Part shown: piece after piece, positions 1-8,779 of the stretch
Layout: the number at the start of each line of letters is the position of its first letter
How positions within the stretch are numbered: position 1 is the first letter of the stretch
Assembly: GCA_023388675.1 (NCBI GenBank)
Contig: JAEWFU010000111.1
Span: 1-9,186 of the forward strand
DNA from: Pseudomonadota bacterium
Lineage (GTDB): Bacteria > Pseudomonadota > Alphaproteobacteria > Rhizobiales > Rhizobiaceae
DNA: 9,186 nt
Direction of reading: 5' to 3'
The notes under the pieces: generated by a model
The model's input: the letters and a program-made list of their open reading frames with translations, nothing else
Databases searched by the model: none
What the model was told of the DNA's origin: nothing
Program-made: the position numbers and the translations under genes

Positions 1-1645
<1,645 letters not shown>

Positions 1646-1680
1646 CTAATACCACCGACGCCGGGCTCAAGAGCCCCGTG

Positions 1681-3354
1681 TCAGGAGACCACGGCATTCT
1701 CCCGCAGAAGCCGCTCGGCGGCAGCGCGAGCTTCTTCCGTGATCGTCGCGCCGGCAAGCATGCGCGCGATCTCTTCCTGCCTGTCGGGCCGTCCAAGCGC
1801 CGCGACGCCGGTTGCCACCTTGTCGGCCCCACCGGATTTGGAGATCAGGTAATGCGTGCCCGCGCGCGCTGCGACCTGCGGCGCATGGGTGACGGAAAGC
1901 ACCTGGATATGGCTTGCCAGCCGAGCGAGCCGCTGCCCGATGGCATCGGCCACCGCGCCGCCCACGCCGGTGTCGATCTCGTCGAAGACGAGCGTCGGCG
2001 CCGAACCGCGATCGGCCAGCGCGACCTTCAGCGCCAGCAGGAACCGCGACAGCTCGCCGCCGGAAGCGACCTTCATGATCGGCCCGGCGCGCGTGCCCGG
2101 ATTGGTTCGCACCCAGAACTCGATCTGGTCTATGCCGGCTTCCGTCCGGTCGTCGGATTCGGAGGCGATTTCCACCAGGAACTCGGCGCGCTCCAGCTTG
2201 AGCGCAGGCAGTTCCTTCATCACCGAGCGGGCGAGAGCTTCCGCCGCCCCCTTTCGCAGTTCGGACAGGTGCGCCGCCGCCTCGTCATAGGCGGCGCGCG
2301 CCGCAAGCGCTTCCTTTTCCAGCCCCGCCAGCCGTTCCTCACCTGCGTCGAGGTCGGCAAGGTCGGCCGCCATGGTGTCGCGCAATGCCGCCAGGTCGTC
2401 GACGGCCACGGAATGCTTGCGCGCGACAGCCCGCACCGCGAACAACCGCTCTTCGGCATCCTCGAGCGCTTTGGGATCGAACTCGGCAGCCCGCATGGCG
2501 GCATCGACAGCCTCCTGCGTGGCATCGAGCGAAATCAGCGCTTCGTCGAGCGTCTTGATGATCTCGTCCAGCAGGCCCGGTGCCGCCTCGGCCTTGCGCT
2601 GCAGCCGCCGGAGCAGGCTTGCGAGCTGCGGAACCGACGAATTCGGCCCCGACAGCACATCCTGCGCGTCCGAGATGTCGGAAGCTATCTTCTCCGCATG
2701 CATCATCGCCGCGCGGCGCTCGGCCAGTTCGGTTTCCTCGCCGGGTTGTGGCTCGAGACGCGAAAGCTCTTCAACCGAAGCGCGGAGGTAGTCCGCCTCG
2801 CGCGCAGCAGCCTCTACTTTTGCGCGATGGCTGACAAGCGCTTGCTCCGCTCCGCGCCATGTACGCCAGGCGCGGCCAACCGACTGCGCCGCCCCCACAT
2901 GGCCGCCGAACGCATCGAGCAGATCTCGGTGCGCGGCAGCGTCCACCAATGCGCGGTCGTCGTGCTGGCCATGGATTTCCACCAGCGCCCGGCCGATCTG
3001 GCGCAGCAGCGTGACACTTGTCGGCTGATCGTTGACGAAGACCCGGCTGCGGCCGTCCGCCGACTGGCTGCGGCGCAGGATCAGGTCACCGTCATCATCG
3101 AGGCCGTTTTCGCGCAAAAGTTCGCGCGCCGGGTGATTCTGCGGAACGTCGAAGATCGCGATGACATTGCCCTGCCCGGCCCCGTTGCGGACAAGCGAGG
3201 CATCGCCACGCGCGCCGAGCGCAAGCGACAGCGCATCGAGGAGGATCGACTTGCCGGCACCCGTCTCGCCGGTCAGCACCGAAAGGCCGGTCGAAAAATC
3301 GATGTCGAGCCGTTCGATCAGTACGATATCGCGGATCGACAGGTGGGCGAGCAT
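1681..3354 (-). CDS. recN: DNA repair protein RecN (SMC-like ATPase)
   Basis: Cytoplasmic SMC-family ATPase that acts early in recombinational repair of double-strand breaks. At 557 residues it matches the usual family length of about 550-560. The N-terminal ATPase half carries Walker A GETGAGKS at residues 29-36. A central region rich in Ala, Glu, Leu and Arg (roughly 160-370) fits the short coiled coil. The C-terminal half has the ABC signature SGGELSRF (431-438), Walker B TLVFDEIDTG (454-463) and an H-loop VTHAPQ (488-493). All nucleotide-binding motifs are intact. The ATG at 3354 begins MLAHLSIRDIVLI, the standard RecN N-terminus, and has AGAGG four bases upstream. It starts 22 bp after the bamD stop, suggesting co-transcription. 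No alphaproteobacterial LexA box (GTTC-N7-GTTC) was seen just upstream, so direct SOS control is not evident. Confidence 0.97.
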   Translation of the reverse strand: MLAHLSIRDIVLIERLDIDFSTGLSVLTGETGAGKSILLDALSLALGARGDASLVRNGAGQGNVIAIFDVPQNHPARELLRENGLDDDGDLILRRSQSADGRSRVFVNDQPTSVTLLRQIGRALVEIHGQHDDRALVDAAAHRDLLDAFGGHVGAAQSVGRAWRTWRGAEQALVSHRAKVEAAAREADYLRASVEELSRLEPQPGEETELAERRAAMMHAEKIASDISDAQDVLSGPNSSVPQLASLLRRLQRKAEAAPGLLDEIIKTLDEALISLDATQEAVDAAMRAAEFDPKALEDAEERLFAVRAVARKHSVAVDDLAALRDTMAADLADLDAGEERLAGLEKEALAARAAYDEAAAHLSELRKGAAEALARSVMKELPALKLERAEFLVEIASESDDRTEAGIDQIEFWVRTNPGTRAGPIMKVASGGELSRFLLALKVALADRGSAPTLVFDEIDTGVGGAVADAIGQRLARLASHIQVLSVTHAPQVAARAGTHYLISKSGGADKVATGVAALGRPDRQEEIARMLAGATITEEARAAAERLLRENAVVS

Positions 3355-3376
3355 CTAGCCTCTGGCGAAGTCTGGA

Positions 3377-4252
3377 TCAGCTTCTGGCGTTCCCGCCGAG
3401 CAGCGAACCGGCCCGGCTGAGCCAGGAATCCTGATTCTCGCGCGGCGACAAGCCGCCCGACTGCAGAAGCGCATAGGAATCCTTGTACCACTGGCTCTCG
3501 GGATAGTTGTGTCCGAGCACGGCGGCGGCCGTCTGCGCCTCGGAAGCGAGGCCCATCGCGTAGTAGGTCTCCGTCAGCCGCGCCAGCGACTCCTCGACAT
3601 GGCGGGTATCGGAATAGACCTCGACGACATTGCGGAACCGTTTCACGGCCGCGATGTACTCACGACGCTCGAGATAATAGCGGCCAATCTGCATCTCCTT
3701 GCCGGCGAGCTGGTCGCGGGCAAAGCGGATCTTGGCTTGCGCGTCCTCGACATATTCGGACTCCGGCCACCGGTCGATCACCTCCTGCATCGCTTCAAGC
3801 GCGCGCCGCGACTCCTTCTGGTCGCGGGTCACGTCGCGAATCTGCCGGAAATAGGACAGGCCCACGATGTATTGTGCGTATGCAGCATCGTCGGTGGTGG
3901 GATAAAGCGAAACATAGCGCTTCCCGGCGGTCACAGCCTCTTCGTAGTTACCCTGACGGTACTGAGCGAAGGCGTTCATAACCATCGCCTTGCGAGCCTG
4001 CTCCGAATAAGGATGCTGGCGGTCCACCGCCTCGAACTTCTTGCCCGCCTCGCTCATCCGGCCGGCCTCGAGGTTCGCAAGGCCCTGATTGTAAAGCTCG
4101 TCGGCGGGCTCCACACTCTCGACATATGCGGCAAGGTCGACGTCGCGATCGCTGGCGCAGGCCGAGACAAGCAGCGGCAGCGCAATGGCAGACACGACCA
4201 GCCCGACCATGCGGGGGCGCCTGTCGCAAGCGGCTCTCCGGAAATCACTCAT
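3377..4252 (-). CDS. bamD: Outer membrane protein assembly factor BamD (TPR lipoprotein)
   Basis: Essential lipoprotein of the BAM complex, which folds beta-barrel proteins into the outer membrane with BamA. The 291-residue precursor has a basic N-terminus (five Arg in the first 14 residues), a hydrophobic stretch [18 protein letters not shown] and a lipobox VSAC with the lipidated cysteine at position 32. The mature part is a run of TPR-like helical repeats: [40 protein letters not shown], then [13 protein letters not shown] and [15 protein letters not shown]. This is the standard BamD (ComL/YfiO) layout. An internal Met15 could start translation but would remove every positive charge from the signal peptide, so the ATG at 4252 is preferred. 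A GAGGGG lies about 12 bases upstream, farther than usual. It follows a 216-bp non-coding gap and probably heads the bamD-recN-ligA unit. Confidence 0.96.
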   Translation of the reverse strand: MSDFRRAACDRRPRMVGLVVSAIALPLLVSACASDRDVDLAAYVESVEPADELYNQGLANLEAGRMSEAGKKFEAVDRQHPYSEQARKAMVMNAFAQYRQGNYEEAVTAGKRYVSLYPTTDDAAYAQYIVGLSYFRQIRDVTRDQKESRRALEAMQEVIDRWPESEYVEDAQAKIRFARDQLAGKEMQIGRYYLERREYIAAVKRFRNVVEVYSDTRHVEESLARLTETYYAMGLASEAQTAAAVLGHNYPESQWYKDSYALLQSGGLSPRENQDSWLSRAGSLLGGNARS

Positions 4253-4441
4253 AACGGGTGTTCGCCCCTCTGGCGTTCAATAACCTGTCAACGCATCGGC
4301 CGTCTGCGAAAATGAAAATCGTCTCGCGGCGCAATGCTCGAATGTCGCGGCAGTCATAGTTCAACTACCGTCCCTCGGCAACGTTCTTGCCCCTCAATGG
4401 CACTTTTTTGTGGCGACGAAATGTTACCGCTGCGCAATACA
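4253..4441. other. Non-coding gap between lpxC and bamD
   Basis: Together with the hairpin, the gap is 216 bp (4253-4468). It is visibly richer in A+T than the flanking genes, with short tracts such as the T6 near 4405. No convincing gene is seen on either strand. Contents: the bamD promoter candidate, the GGCAA-N5-TTGCC inverted repeat at 4377-4391, a T6 tract with only a three-pair flanking stem, and GTTC-N11-GTTC just upstream of bamD, whose spacing is wrong for an alphaproteobacterial SOS box. Confidence 0.6.
4353..4381 (-). promoter_or_regulatory. Candidate sigma-70 promoter for bamD-recN-ligA
   Basis: On the minus strand, TTGCCG (4376-4381) and TATGAC (4353-4358) are separated by exactly 17 bases. 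Each matches four of six positions of the -35 and -10 consensus. The start point would be near 4346, giving a leader of about 94 bases before the bamD ATG. The -35 box overlaps a perfect inverted repeat (GGCAA-N5-TTGCC, 4377-4391). Another -35-like TTGACA sits closer to bamD but lacks a -10 at the right distance. Supported only by pattern match and by the need for a promoter after the lpxC hairpin. Confidence 0.3.
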
Positions 4442-4468
4442 CAGCCAGGCAACAACCGTTGCCGGCTG
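4442..4468 (-). terminator. Hairpin directly after lpxC stop, probable terminator
   Basis: Minus-strand RNA beginning at the last base of the lpxC stop codon can form ACAGCC-GGCAAC / GTTGCC-(U)-GGCUGU: 12 pairs with one bulged U and a four-base GGUU loop. The 27-base core is 4442-4468, and the outermost A-U pair uses 4441 and 4469-4471 flanks. What follows (GUAUUGCGC) is not a real U-tract, so termination may be weak, or the hairpin may mainly protect the lpxC 3' end. The position immediately after the stop favours a 3'-end function. Confidence 0.55.
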
Positions 4469-5419
4469 TCAGATCGCCCAGGGTGCGTAGACCGGCGCGT
4501 TGACGGCGATCATCTCGGCCTTGCGGCCGCTTTCCCGGCGGCCCGTCTCGACGATCTCGAATGCCGAGCGATCCGAGAGCAGCCGCCGCAGGGCTGCGGC
4601 GTTCAGCCGATGCCCACCTCGATAGGAACGGAAGCAGCCGATGAAGCGCGCGCCGGCAAGCGCCAGATCGCCCATGGCGTCCAGCATCTTGTGACGCACG
4701 AACTCGTTGGAATAGCGCAGGCCTTCCATGTTGATGACACGATCGTCGTCGCCGATCACCACGGAATTCTCGAGCGACGAACCGAGCGCATAGCCGGCAG
4801 CCCACAGTCTTTCGACATCCTTCATGAAGCCGAAGGTCCGCGCCCGCGCGATATCCTTGCGGAACAGGTCCGGCGTGACGTCTGCCGCATAGAATTGCCG
4901 GCCGATTGCCGGGCTGTCGAAGTCGATCTCGATTTCGAAGCGAGTGCCGTCATGGGGGCGGAACTCCGCCCAGGAGGCACCGCTCTCGATACGAACGGGC
5001 TTGACGACGCGGATATAGCGGCGCTTCACCGGCTGCTGCTTGATGCCGACCTGGTCGAACGCTTCCACGAACGGCCCGGCGCTGCCGTCAAGCACTGGAA
5101 CCTCGTTCCCGTCGATCTCGATGGCGAGATTGTCGATACGCAGGGAGGACAGCGCGGCCAGCAGATGTTCGACAGTCGCGACGTGCACACCCGCAGGATC
5201 GCCGAGGATGGTGCTGAGATCCGTACCGCCCACTTCGGCCACCAGCGCCCGCATCTCGACCGTCTCGCCATTGCCGAGAACGCGCGTGAATACGATGCCC
5301 GTGTCGGGATCTGCCGGGCTGAAATGAATGGAAACGGGTTTTCCGCTGTGCACGCCCGTGCCGGATAGCGACACGCGCGAATTGAGCGTGGTCTGGTAGT
5401 CGTGCAACTCGATCCCCAT
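4469..5419 (-). CDS. lpxC: UDP-3-O-acyl-N-acetylglucosamine deacetylase LpxC
   Basis: Zinc amidase that removes the acetyl group from UDP-3-O-acyl-GlcNAc in the cytoplasm, the committed step of lipid A synthesis. The 316-residue length is typical. Two related domains are visible. The first starts QTTLNSRVSLSGTGVHSG and ends with the VEHLLAAL motif (Glu84 catalytic base, His85 zinc ligand). The second carries HKMLDAMGDL (His243 and Asp247, zinc ligands) and GGHRLN (His270, catalytic). All key residues are present. The ATG at 5419 is the earliest possible start: an in-frame TGA lies 18 codons upstream with no start codon between. There is no clear Shine-Dalgarno sequence, only G-rich GGGACGGG, so translation may be modest or depend on leader structure. 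It follows ftsZ after 316 bp that hold terminator hairpins, so it probably has its own promoter. Confidence 0.97.
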   Translation of the reverse strand: MGIELHDYQTTLNSRVSLSGTGVHSGKPVSIHFSPADPDTGIVFTRVLGNGETVEMRALVAEVGGTDLSTILGDPAGVHVATVEHLLAALSSLRIDNLAIEIDGNEVPVLDGSAGPFVEAFDQVGIKQQPVKRRYIRVVKPVRIESGASWAEFRPHDGTRFEIEIDFDSPAIGRQFYAADVTPDLFRKDIARARTFGFMKDVERLWAAGYALGSSLENSVVIGDDDRVINMEGLRYSNEFVRHKMLDAMGDLALAGARFIGCFRSYRGGHRLNAAALRRLLSDRSAFEIVETGRRESGRKAEMIAVNAPVYAPWAI

Positions 5420-5483
5420 AGGCCCGTCCCGGTTACGCCCGCAAGATCGGCATGCCGATTGCGGCTCTTCTCACCGGTCGGCG

Positions 5484-5553
5484 GATTCTCATCCCCACGA
5501 ATCCCCTGACCGTAACGCTTGGTCGGGAAGATAAAGTTCCGGGGCGGAGAGTC
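5484..5553. promoter_or_regulatory. Cluster of three GANTC (CcrM-type) methylation sites
   Basis: GATTC at 5484-5488, GAATC at 5499-5503 and GAGTC at 5549-5553 lie within 70 bp between the lpxC start and its candidate promoter. GANTC is the target of the cell-cycle methyltransferase CcrM in alphaproteobacteria, and promoters with such sites can change activity as the replication fork passes. The sites are seen directly; function is inferred. GANTC also occurs in coding regions of this window, including a pair near 3427-3436, so clustering alone is not proof. Confidence 0.4.
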
Positions 5554-5556
5554 CAA
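5528..5556 (-). promoter_or_regulatory. Candidate sigma-70 promoter for lpxC
   Basis: Minus-strand TTGGAC (5551-5556) and TATCTT (5528-5533) are 17 bases apart, matching three and four of six consensus positions. Transcription would begin near 5521, leaving a leader of about 100 bases before the lpxC ATG. A GAGTC site (GANTC, 5549-5553) overlaps the -35 box, which would allow methylation-sensitive control. The pattern match is modest. Confidence 0.3.
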
Positions 5557-5567
5557 ATCACGGTTTC

Positions 5568-5622
5568 TTACCTTCTGTTACGGCACGGAACGACTTCAGT
5601 TCTCGCGTTAACCCTTTGTTAT
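5568..5622 (+). promoter_or_regulatory. Direct-repeat sites resembling OmpR-family/CtrA targets
   Basis: Read on the plus strand, TTAC-N6-TTAC (5568-5581) and TTAA-N7-TTAT (5608-5622) both repeat at 10-11 base intervals, the spacing expected for tandem binding of an OmpR/CtrA-type response regulator. The second differs from the CtrA consensus TTAA-N7-TTAA at one base. Both lie just upstream of the lpxC promoter candidate, a sensible position for a regulator. No binding evidence exists here. Confidence 0.3.
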
Positions 5623-5643
5623 CATTTTGCCTTTGACGGCGAA

Positions 5644-5667
5644 AGGCGAGCGCTTGCGCGCCCGCCT
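5644..5667 (-). terminator. Strong GNRA-loop hairpin downstream of ftsZ
   Basis: Minus-strand RNA forms AGGCG-G-GCGC / GCGC-U-CGCCU: ten continuous pairs, including one G-U wobble, closed by a GCAA (GNRA) tetraloop and followed by UUCGCC. On the plus strand the wobble becomes an A-C mismatch, so the structure fits better with transcription from ftsZ. The U-tract is short. It could be a second ftsZ terminator or a 3'-end stabiliser. Confidence 0.5.
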
Positions 5668-5707
5668 GTAACATTGCGTTACCGCACTCAAACGGCCTGA
5701 AAGGTGG

Positions 5708-5726
5708 CCGGGCGGCGCCCGCCCGG
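5708..5726 (-). terminator. Hairpin nine bases after ftsZ stop, probable terminator
   Basis: A perfect eight-pair GC stem, CCGGGCGG / CCGCCCGG, with a three-base GCG loop begins nine bases past the ftsZ TAG. The following bases (CCACCUUUC) give only a weak U run. It is the first of two hairpins in tandem between ftsZ and lpxC, which argues that most ftsQAZ transcription ends here. Confidence 0.55.
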
Positions 5727-5735
5727 AACCCTTTG

Positions 5736-7400
5736 CTAGTTGGCCTGCCGGCGCAGGAATGCCGGGATTTCAAGCTGGTCGTCATCCTGCGGCGCACGCG
5801 GCTGAACCGAGAGCCGGCCCTGGTCGTCAAGCTGGCCACGGCGCGGCGCATAGGCCTGCGAGTCGCCCATCTGCGGACGGCGTTGCTCAGGCTGACGCAG
5901 ACGCGGCTCGCGCGGCTGCGCAGGCTGAAGGCGTGCAGGCTCATCTTCACGGCGACCGGCGGAGAGCCCCTGGGTCAGGCGCTTGAGCAACCCCATCGGG
6001 CCGCGCTCCTCGCCATCGTGAGCATGCGGCGCTTCCAGTTCAGCACGTACGACCGGCGGAAAGTCCTCGACGCGCGGCATGCGCGGCTGAACGGGCGCGG
6101 GAGCCATCTGGGGAGCGACAGCGTGCTCCGCCACCGGTGCCGGCCGCATCTGGACGGGCTGCTGCATTGCCTGCGGCGCAACCGCTTCGGGAGCCGGCTG
6201 TGCGAACAGCTTGCTCTGCGGGCGGAACTCCGGTTCGGCGGCACGGGGAGCCGTTGCGGCCATTTCGGCGTTCATTTCCGCGATACGGATCGCTTCGGCA
6301 ACCGGATCGCCAGCGCGCGGCGCCTCGGCCTGAAGCGGGGCGGGCTGGGCCGGGCGGACTTCGACCGGACGCTGCTGCTGGACCGGCTTCTGCGGCTGGC
6401 GCACGGCAATCGGCGGCACGTTGATGTCCGCGGACGACTTGTCGATGCCCGTGGCGACCACCGACACGCGGATGACCCCTTCCAGCTCCTCGTCGAAGGT
6501 GGCGCCGAGGATGATATTGGCATCCTGGTCCACTTCCTCGCGGATGCGGGTAGCCGCTTCGTCGACCTCGAACAGCGTCAGGTCGCGACCACCGGTGATG
6601 GAGATCAGCAGGCCCTTCGCGCCCTTCATCGACGTCTCGTCGAGCAGCGGGTTTGCGATCGCCGCTTCGGCGGCCGCCATCGCGCGGCCTTCGCCGGAAG
6701 CCTCGCCGGTGCCCATCATCGCCTTGCCCATCTCGCGCATCACCGAGCGGACGTCGGCGAAGTCGAGGTTGATCAGGCCTTCCTTGACCATCAGGTCGGT
6801 GATGCAGGCAACGCCGGAATAGAGCACCTGGTCGGCCATCGCGAAGGCGTCGGCGAAGGTGGTCTTGTCGTTGGCGATACGGAAGAGGTTCTGGTTCGGA
6901 ATGACGATCAGGGTATCGACGCTCTTCTGCAGTTCCTCGATGCCCATGTCCGCCGTTTTCATGCGGCGCTGGCCTTCGAAGTGGAACGGCTTGGTCACGA
7001 CGCCGACCGTCAGTATCCCCTTCTCTCGGGCAGCGCGTGCAACGACCGGGGCTGCGCCGGTGCCCGTGCCGCCGCCCATGCCGGCGGTGACGAAGCACAT
7101 ATGCGTGTTGGAGAGGTGGTCGACGATCTCGTCGATGCACTCTTCAGCCGCGGCGCGCCCCACTTCTGGCTGCGAGCCGGCGCCCAGACCCTCGGTCACA
7201 TGCGCGCCGAGCTGGATCAGACGGTCCGCCTTCGACTGGGTGAGCGCCTGTGCATCAGTGTTGGCAACGACGAACTCGACACCACGCAGACCGGCGGTGA
7301 TCATGTTGTTGACGGCATTGCCGCCACCACCACCGACACCGAACACGGTGATGCGCGGCTTGAGTTCGGTAATGTCCGGCTTCTGCAGATTGATGCTCAT
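5736..7400 (-). CDS. ftsZ: Cell division protein FtsZ (long-linker type)
   Basis: Tubulin-like GTPase that polymerises into the Z ring and recruits the divisome at midcell. At 554 residues it is much longer than the 383 of E. coli because of its linker. The GTPase core (about 1-321) has the [11 protein letters not shown] loop (21-31), the tubulin signature GMGGGTGTG (107-115) and the T7 loop NLDFADVR with catalytic Asp213 and Asp216. Residues 322-538 are a Pro/Gln/Ala/Arg-rich, presumably disordered linker containing a less biased island (441-480). The conserved C-terminal peptide [10 protein letters not shown] (543-552), which binds FtsA and other membrane tethers, is intact, so this is the full-length division FtsZ rather than a truncated paralogue. 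AAGGA lies eight bases before the ATG. It follows ftsA by 65 bp, a gap containing a small GGGG/CCCC hairpin. Confidence 0.98.
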   Translation of the reverse strand: MSINLQKPDITELKPRITVFGVGGGGGNAVNNMITAGLRGVEFVVANTDAQALTQSKADRLIQLGAHVTEGLGAGSQPEVGRAAAEECIDEIVDHLSNTHMCFVTAGMGGGTGTGAAPVVARAAREKGILTVGVVTKPFHFEGQRRMKTADMGIEELQKSVDTLIVIPNQNLFRIANDKTTFADAFAMADQVLYSGVACITDLMVKEGLINLDFADVRSVMREMGKAMMGTGEASGEGRAMAAAEAAIANPLLDETSMKGAKGLLISITGGRDLTLFEVDEAATRIREEVDQDANIILGATFDEELEGVIRVSVVATGIDKSSADINVPPIAVRQPQKPVQQQRPVEVRPAQPAPLQAEAPRAGDPVAEAIRIAEMNAEMAATAPRAAEPEFRPQSKLFAQPAPEAVAPQAMQQPVQMRPAPVAEHAVAPQMAPAPVQPRMPRVEDFPPVVRAELEAPHAHDGEERGPMGLLKRLTQGLSAGRREDEPARLQPAQPREPRLRQPEQRRPQMGDSQAYAPRRGQLDDQGRLSVQPRAPQDDDQLEIPAFLRRQAN

Positions 7401-7408
7401 TTTCCTCG

Positions 7409-7413
7409 TCCTT
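7409..7413 (-). promoter_or_regulatory. Ribosome binding site of ftsZ
   Basis: AAGGA on the minus strand lies eight bases upstream of the ftsZ ATG, with a further GAGGAAA touching the start codon. It is the clearest Shine-Dalgarno sequence in the window, fitting the need for far more FtsZ than FtsA or FtsQ from a shared message. Confidence 0.7.
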
Positions 7414-7465
7414 TTCGCCTTTCCCGCCGCTTCGCCGCCGCGGCTGCGTGGGGCTATCCCCGCTG

Positions 7466-8779
7466 TTAGAAACTATCTCTGAACCACTGACTGACACGAT
7501 GGAGCCTGCCGCCCGTACCAGTGCCCTTGAAACGCAGGACACCGCCCTTTCCGTACCGGCTCTCGGCCTCCGCGACCTGCGGATAGATCAGCAGGCCAAC
7601 CGTGGTCGCGAATGCCGGCCCCTTGGCCGCTTCCGGCAGGCCGGTAACGCCAAGAGGGCGCCCCAGCCTTACATTGCGCGCGAGAATACGCCGCGCCGCC
7701 TCCGGCAGGCCCGCAAGCTGGCTGGCACCACCCGTAAGCACCACCCGCTTGCCGACCACGCCGCCGAAACCGGACTTGTTCAGCCGGTCCCGCACGATCT
7801 CCAGAGTTTCCTCGATCCGCGCCCGGATGATCTTGTTCATCACGGAGCGCGGCGCATGCTGCGGCATGTCGCCGTCGTCCGGACCGATCGGTTGGATCGT
7901 CACCATGTCGCGATCGTCGTCGACCGCAGGCAAGGCCGAGCCGTGCATCACCTTGAGCCGCTCGGCGTGTTCGCGCCCAGTCGAAAGTCCCCGCGCCAGA
8001 TCCATGGTGACGTGCCCGCCGCCGATCGGCAGCACCTCGGCATGAACGAACTTGCCCTCGGCAAAGATCGAGATCGTCGTCGTGCCGCCACCCATGTCGA
8101 TGCAGGCAGCGCCCATCTCGGCTTCATCGTCGACCAGCGCGGACAACCCGCTGGCATAAGGCGTGGCAACCAAACGCTCGACCGACAGATGCGAGCGGTT
8201 CACGCAGAGTTCCAGATTGCGCAGCGGGGCAGCGTCTGCAGTCAGCACATGCATGTCGACGCCCAGCACGTCGCCGATCATGCCGCGCGGATCGCGAATC
8301 CCGCGCTCGGCATCGAGCGAGAAGCCGACCGGCAGCGAATGCACCACCTCGCGCTCCGCACGCAGTGCCTGTTTGGCGCCTGCGGCCAGTACACGCCTGA
8401 TGTCGCCCTCGCCGGCTTCATGGCCGCCAAGATTGACCGAGGACGAGAAGATCGTGCTCTTCATCCGCCCGGCGGACATGTTCACGAACAGCGACTCGAC
8501 GGTCAGACCGGCCATGCGCTCGGCCGCATCGACCGCCAAACGGATCGACTGTTCGGCGCGGTCCAGGTCGATGATGGTGCCGGACTTCACGCCCTGCGAC
8601 TTCTGGTGACCGATGCCGATGACCTTCACCTTGTGGGTGCGACCCGGCAGGCGTTCGCTTTCCTCGCAAGGCTTCAGGCGACCGATGACGCAGCACACCT
8701 TGGTGGAGCCGACATCCAGCACGGTTACGATGCCGGAGCGGCCGGCCGTCGAATCTTTCTGTCCGCCGAGCCAGCTCAT
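7466..8779 (-). CDS. ftsA: Cell division protein FtsA
   Basis: Actin-like ATPase that tethers FtsZ filaments to the inner membrane and recruits later division proteins. The 437 residues are typical. Motifs seen: phosphate-1 LDVGSTK (21-27), the FtsA-specific 1C region (roughly 90-180, beginning [13 protein letters not shown]), phosphate-2 [12 protein letters not shown] (226-237) and the adenosine motif [10 protein letters not shown] (346-355). The C-terminus [14 protein letters not shown] (424-437) is a basic, amphipathic membrane-targeting helix and is intact. The ATG at 8779 overlaps the ftsQ stop (ATGA), with GGAG eight bases upstream inside ftsQ, so translation is probably coupled. It stops 65 bp before ftsZ. 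Confidence 0.97.
   Translation of the reverse strand: MSWLGGQKDSTAGRSGIVTVLDVGSTKVCCVIGRLKPCEESERLPGRTHKVKVIGIGHQKSQGVKSGTIIDLDRAEQSIRLAVDAAERMAGLTVESLFVNMSAGRMKSTIFSSSVNLGGHEAGEGDIRRVLAAGAKQALRAEREVVHSLPVGFSLDAERGIRDPRGMIGDVLGVDMHVLTADAAPLRNLELCVNRSHLSVERLVATPYASGLSALVDDEAEMGAACIDMGGGTTTISIFAEGKFVHAEVLPIGGGHVTMDLARGLSTGREHAERLKVMHGSALPAVDDDRDMVTIQPIGPDDGDMPQHAPRSVMNKIIRARIEETLEIVRDRLNKSGFGGVVGKRVVLTGGASQLAGLPEAARRILARNVRLGRPLGVTGLPEAAKGPAFATTVGLLIYPQVAEAESRYGKGGVLRFKGTGTGGRLHRVSQWFRDSF

Larger units (their letters stand above)
5420..5735. other. Non-coding gap between ftsZ and lpxC
   Basis: This 316-bp gap has lower GC than the neighbouring genes in its middle part. I see no credible gene: the 82-codon open frame on the plus strand at 5452-5700 has no Shine-Dalgarno sequence or recognisable motif and spans both hairpin and promoter signals. 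The gap divides into a terminator half (two hairpins, 5644-5726) and a promoter half (response-regulator-like repeats, promoter candidate and GANTC sites). GTTAC or its complement occurs five times (5432, 5512, 5577, 5668, 5678), twice as an inverted pair GTAAC-N5-GTTAC at 5668-5682. Confidence 0.6.

Noticed and set aside
1650..1680. GGGCT-CTTG-AGCCC hairpin between recN and ligA as a terminator
   Set aside because: Only five pairs and no U-tract; ligA follows closely and is more likely co-transcribed.
4253..4290. GTTC-N11-GTTC upstream of bamD as an SOS box
   Set aside because: Alphaproteobacterial LexA sites use GTTC-N7-GTTC; an 11-base spacer does not fit.
4395..4420. T6 tract with GGCAC/GTGGC flanks as a terminator
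   Set aside because: Only CAC/GTG can pair across the tract, too short for a stable hairpin, and the T-run faces the wrong way for minus-strand termination.
5452..5700. 82-codon plus-strand open frame in the ftsZ-lpxC gap
   Set aside because: No Shine-Dalgarno sequence or motif, and it runs through the hairpin and promoter-like signals of the opposite strand. Could be tested by ribosome profiling, but nothing supports it here.
7401..7465. GGGG-ATAG-CCCC hairpin between ftsA and ftsZ as an attenuator
   Set aside because: Four continuous pairs only, no U-tract, and no leader peptide; could be chance in GC-rich DNA.
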